This document shows, in pieces, positions 59,871 to 64,000 of a DNA stretch of 64,000 nucleotides. The notes under the pieces were generated by a model. The model was not told the DNA's origin. It saw only the letters and a program-made list of their open reading frames with translations, and searched no databases. How positions within the stretch are numbered: position 1 is the stretch's first letter; the number at the start of each line of letters is the position of its first letter. Where the stretch lies: positions 15,156,019 to 15,220,018 of the forward strand of contig CM069608.1 of NCBI GenBank assembly GCA_035771175.1, written 5' to 3'. The position numbers and the translations under genes were made by a program. The DNA is from Paratinospora sagittata. Its lineage: Eukaryota > Streptophyta > Magnoliopsida > Ranunculales > Menispermaceae.

Positions 59871-61745
59871 TGTAACACCCCGTACTTTTAGTCAATGTAT
59901 TTGGTTGACTTATACGTACACTAAAGAGTGTAATACACGTATGCGTATATTAAAGCCATCTGTACATGTGCCAAATGGACTTAAAAATGTCAAAAGTGAG
60001 TTTGAAATGTGATTTTATATAGGGATCGATATAAAACACTTGTATTTTCGTTTGAAATAGTAACATGAATAGTACCAATGTTGTTCATGAACAGTAATAT
60101 AAATAGTAATGTGTTACTGTTCATGAAAAGGATATGTACTGTTCATGAATAGTATTTGAACAGTGTTTAAGTTGTTTTTCTGCCTTTTTTTATTGCTTTG
60201 GCACTATTTTGGCCACAAAAGAGTGGAGAAGAACAAAGAAGAAAGAGGAAGAGGGGAAAGGGAAAAAAGGGTTTCGCAGTTGATTCGACACATCGGTAAG
60301 TCATTTTTGCTAAATTTCGTTGCAAAATTGATCTTTAAGCAACGTGTGACGTTTCTACCGATATAATTTTTGCTATAGGATGTGTTTTATAGTGTTTTTA
60401 AAAATAGGGTTTTGACCTACTTTGAATGGAAACATCTAGAAATAATATATATGACTCCTATAGTTGTTTAAACCCCGAATATGTGACTTGTTTGGGTTGA
60501 ATTGCAAAATTGGAATTTATATGATTTTTAGAAGTAAAACTTGATATTTGAGGCGTTTGGATCACCATTAAAACCCGATGAAATTCTAGTTTAAAGCTAT
60601 GGAACGATAGAATGGACTATTCTGAGTCTATTGATACTAATTTCATAATTTTTAGAGACCGTTTGATATTTTTAGTAAAATGATATATATTTTCGAAGAA
60701 CAGTATAATGAACAGTACTATAAATAGTACGGTGAACATTACTGTGATTATTTCCAGTGAATAAACACGAATTAAAATTCGGTGTAGCTGTGGTAATATG
60801 ACTTAGATTTGGAAAGTCCTATACTGCGAGTATTTCTAATTTGGTTTTTATGTATGACATTGTTGTATATAAACTCTGTTTTGATGAATTATGAGCATGT
60901 ATGATTGCCATGTTGCATTGTTTAATTAATGCATTAAACTCTTTGATTTGAAAATCGGATATACTTAGACTTACTTGATGTAAGGAAAGTATATGATCAA
61001 TTCCAAGGAGGGAAGTTTGTTGACTAGACCTCAAAATGATGGAGAGGATGGTTTGATAAGTTGAATTCTCCCTATAAATGCATAATAGGGATACAAATTC
61101 ACTTACATACCTGAGGGTGAGGATTTTATCTTGATGCATTGTATGATATGTATAGAGTGGCGAGAAATGTATTTGAATCATGTATTGATAATTACATTTG
61201 AATTGCATAATGAGTTTATTATGATGTTTTCAATGCCATGTTTTCCTATGGATGCATATATAATTCCATTATTAGATTACTCATTGAGCTTGCTGTAGCT
61301 CACCCCACTCTTTTTTTATTACAGGTATAGATCACGAGGCTCTAGAGAGCTGATTAAGCTTGTCTCATTACTATAGTGAGTACGATGTGTGTATAAGGAG
61401 TTGGTTTTATGTTCTTATTTTATATAACACTACTATGATATGTATAAGACAGTAGTGCGTTGTAAATGATATGGATACTTGTGAATATATTGATGTATAT
61501 GTTTTGGAGACTTGAGTTGTATATAAGTCTTGTGAGAAAGAAAATTGGATAGTGTTTTATGTATAAATGGAATGACCATATGTTTGTAAATGTGGATGTG
61601 AGTATGATATGTGATATTGTAATTTGTTCGTGTGTTTTGATGAGATTATCAGGTGTATGTGGAACTTCAAATTTATGGAGAGGTTCTGTCAAAATTTTTA
61701 GTGATTTTTGTTGTATTGTCTTAAAGGACGAGGCTGACAGTGTAT
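59871..61745 (+). mobile_element. 5' LTR of a second family P element, 3' end deleted
   Basis: Starts TGTAACACCCCGTACTTTTA and follows the P LTR to GAGGCTGACAGTGTAT, about 90 bp before the expected end. It then continues directly into gag sequence with no LTR terminus or primer binding site. Repeats of ACTGTTCATGAA occur at 60060-60160 and TCATTGAGCTTGCTGTAGCT at 61281-61300. Confidence 0.8.
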
Positions 61746-62369
61746 CAGTATGAGCACGAATCTAACAGACTATCTATTTATGGGCCAGAGCTGGTACAAA
61801 CTGACGAGAGTAGATTGAGGCAGCCCCATGATGGGTTTAGAGATCCCATTAAACAATGTTTCTCATTGTTAGGAGTGCAGACCTATGAGTTTGCTTTACG
61901 ACAGGCGATGGACTTTGAGACTGTAGAGGCAGAAGCAATCAGACCTGTTGTTCAGACAGTGCCATTAGTACCACCTCAGCAGCCGGCATATATAGAGAAA
62001 TATTTCCCGTTTTCAGGGAAGAAAAAGAGTACATGGGAAATTGGGACCGAGATGACAAAGGACAAAATGGTCGAAACAACTAGTGGTAAGTCGAAAACGA
62101 CTCAGATGGCACCAATTTTAGGAGTGCCATACATGGCGTTACCAGCGGGCAGAGGGACACAGACGACAGGGAGACCTCAGAGTCAGAGTTCTTTAAGGAA
62201 GCCGTCGTGGCCTCAGTTGAAGGGATGCGGTGGTAGTTGGATTCCAGTGCTTGGTACAGAGTCCCAACAACTTCTTCTACTCCTCGACCTCCGATTACTT
62301 GTTTCAGGTGTGGTATCCAGGGCCACAAAATCAAACAATGTCCTTTTCAACCGGTTCCCAAGATTCTGA
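61740..62369 (+). pseudogene. Second family P element: gag remnant
   Basis: Joins in at YQYEHESNRLSIYGPELVQT, the C-terminal part of the gag domain (compare REYEHEFNRLELFSSEMVQT in the first element). It continues GVQTYEFALRQAMDFETVEA and a basic/Pro-rich linker. The N-terminal two thirds of gag are deleted. A frameshift near 62240 moves the reading to the frame that carries the zinc knuckle. Confidence 0.75.
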
Positions 62370-64000
62370 CGATGCCTTCTACTGTGACACCGTCTGGTAC
62401 ACAAGAACAGGCAAAGGCAGTGACAGAGCCTGATCCAGAGGCGAGTAAGACATTGATAGAAGGAATAATCAATATTTGCTATACTTTAATGTATATTCTA
62501 ATTGATGCTAGATCTACCTTATCTTTCATTTCTAGTAGTATGGTAGATAGACTGCATTTGACTCCTGTTAGAGCTTGTACACCATTGATTTTGAGTACAG
62601 CAGCAGGGGAGATAATCTACCCTAACATGGTATGTCAGAACTGTATAGTGAAATATGAGGGACATGAAATGATTGTTGACCTCAGGATATTAGAATTCCT
62701 GGAATTTGATGCAATCCTAGGTATGGATTGGTTAGCTGCATATCATGCCCTAGTGGATTGTTTTTCCAAAAGGGTGGTATTTCTGATACCTGGACAACCA
62801 TCATTTGTGTACGAAGGTACAGTTGCATCTAAACCACCTACTAGAGGTAGATTGGTTATAGATGAAGAGATAAAAATTTTGGCTAGTATTAAGCCAGAGG
62901 AAGAAAAAGGTAAAGGTATTCAGTTGTTTGAGATCCCCATTGTGTGTGAGTATCCAGACGTATTTCCTGATGATCTACCAGGATTACCACCTAAGCGGGA
63001 TATAAACTTCATTATTGAACTAATACCTAGCACAAGGCCTATTTCTATTCCTCCATATAGAATGGCGCCAAAAGAGTTGCAAGAACTCAAAGTGCAGCTT
63101 GATGAGTTGATGGAAAAAGGGTTTCTTTCGCCCAATGTGTCACCATGGGGAGTACCTGTCTTGTTTGTGAAAAAGAAAGATGGTAGTTTACGTATGTGTA
63201 TAGATTATCGTCAATTGAAAAAGGTGACCATAAAGAATAAGTATCCTCTACCAAAAACTGTTGTGAATAAGTATTGATGATTTGTTTGATCAACTGAATA
63301 GGGCCAAGTTCTTTTCCAAGATTGATCTTCAATCTGGGTACCATCCGTTGGGGATTCGTGAAGAGGATATACCAAAAACTGCATTCAGAACGAGATATGG
63401 GCATCATGAATTCCTTGTGATGCCATTTAGTTTGACCTGCCATGTTTATGGACTTGATGCAAAGGATATTTAAGCCATATTTGGATCAGTTTATTGTAGT
63501 CTTTATAGACGACATTCTGATTTATTCCAAGACTCGGTAAGAGCACGACCAGCATCTCCGGATTACACTGCAGACACTGAGAGAGCATAAGTTGTATGCC
63601 AAGCTCAGTATGTGTGAGTTTTGGATAAATGAAGTGAAATTTTTGGGTCATGTGGTGAGTACAAATTGGATAAGTGTTGATTTTGCCAAGGTGGATGAGA
63701 ACATAAATTGGCCAAGACCGACCACAGTGACAAAAATTTGAAGTTTTCTGGGTTTAGTAGGTTATTACAGAAAGTTTATGGAAGGTTTTTCCAAATTGGT
63801 TGTACCACTTATTAGGCTGGCTTAGAAAAAAATGTACCATTTGTGTGGAATGTAGCTTGTGTGGAATGTAGCTTGTGAAGATGCATTGACAGAGCTAAAA
63901 AAAAAGTTGACTACTGCACCAGTGTTAGTACTTCTAGAACCCGGGAAAGAGTTGGTGATCTATACAGATGCATCACATTCTGGATTGGGTTGTGTATTGA
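62237..64000 (+). pseudogene. Second family P element: CCHC knuckle, protease, reverse transcriptase, truncated at the window edge
   Basis: CX2CX4HX4C knuckle [14 protein letters not shown] (62303-62344). The protease region has [13 protein letters not shown] (usual D-S/T-G altered to DAR) and [77 protein letters not shown]. Around 63259-63277 some 19 extra bases break the frame. Then [29 protein letters not shown] (about 63503) and further stops. The window ends in RNase H at TDASHSGLGCVL. Confidence 0.83.

Overview
The window is nuclear DNA from a flowering plant, probably a eudicot. It has spliced genes with GT-AG introns, AT-rich intergenic sequence and plant-type transposons (Tourist MITE, Pack-MULE-like element, L1-type LINE with an RNase H domain, Ty3/gypsy chromoviruses, Ty1/copia elements with very long LTRs). 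I see no bacterial, organellar or viral genome. Family labels used here (P, Q, R, S, T, U, V, W) are local names for this window only.

Two host genes can be supported, both on the minus strand. (1) 1273-3777 holds the first six coding exons of a plant puromycin-sensitive (M1, PepN-type) aminopeptidase resembling Arabidopsis MPA1. The rest of the gene lies beyond the left edge. A Tourist-like MITE sits in intron 1, an RTE-like LINE remnant in the last visible intron, and a Pack-MULE-like element about 0.55 kb upstream of the start codon. That element carries a piece of a P4-ATPase flippase exon. (2) 23892-34915 holds a complete three-exon DUF604-family glycosyltransferase gene (528 codons). 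Its 8.2-kb intron 1 contains a structurally complete LINE with two open reading frames, inserted in the sense direction.

The rest is almost all transposon sequence. 8229-12050: a dispersed repeat, a gypsy 3' LTR, a copia LTR tail and a copia pol remnant. 12050-20865: nested LTRs, in which a minus-strand copia LTR (R) holds a plus-strand copia solo LTR (Q), which holds two minus-strand gypsy LTR insertions (P). One of these carries a perfect 133-bp inverted repeat. 20866-23455: an LTR 3' part and a TIR element. 35310-38975: a large foldback repeat split by a P solo LTR. 39000-45038: an LTR-like block split by two further solo LTRs. 45039-56058: a degenerate Tekay/Del-type gypsy element whose gag-pol boundary is replaced by Q and S material. 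56059-59870: the 3' end of a SIRE-like copia element with an env-like reading frame. 59871-64000: a second P element, cut by the window edge.

All LTR-element coding regions are broken. The two LINE ORFs are the only intact transposon genes. Solo LTRs greatly outnumber elements with internal regions, so loss by LTR-LTR recombination has been common. Splice sites, boundaries and target-site duplications were read by eye. Family names come from recognised motifs, not from searches.
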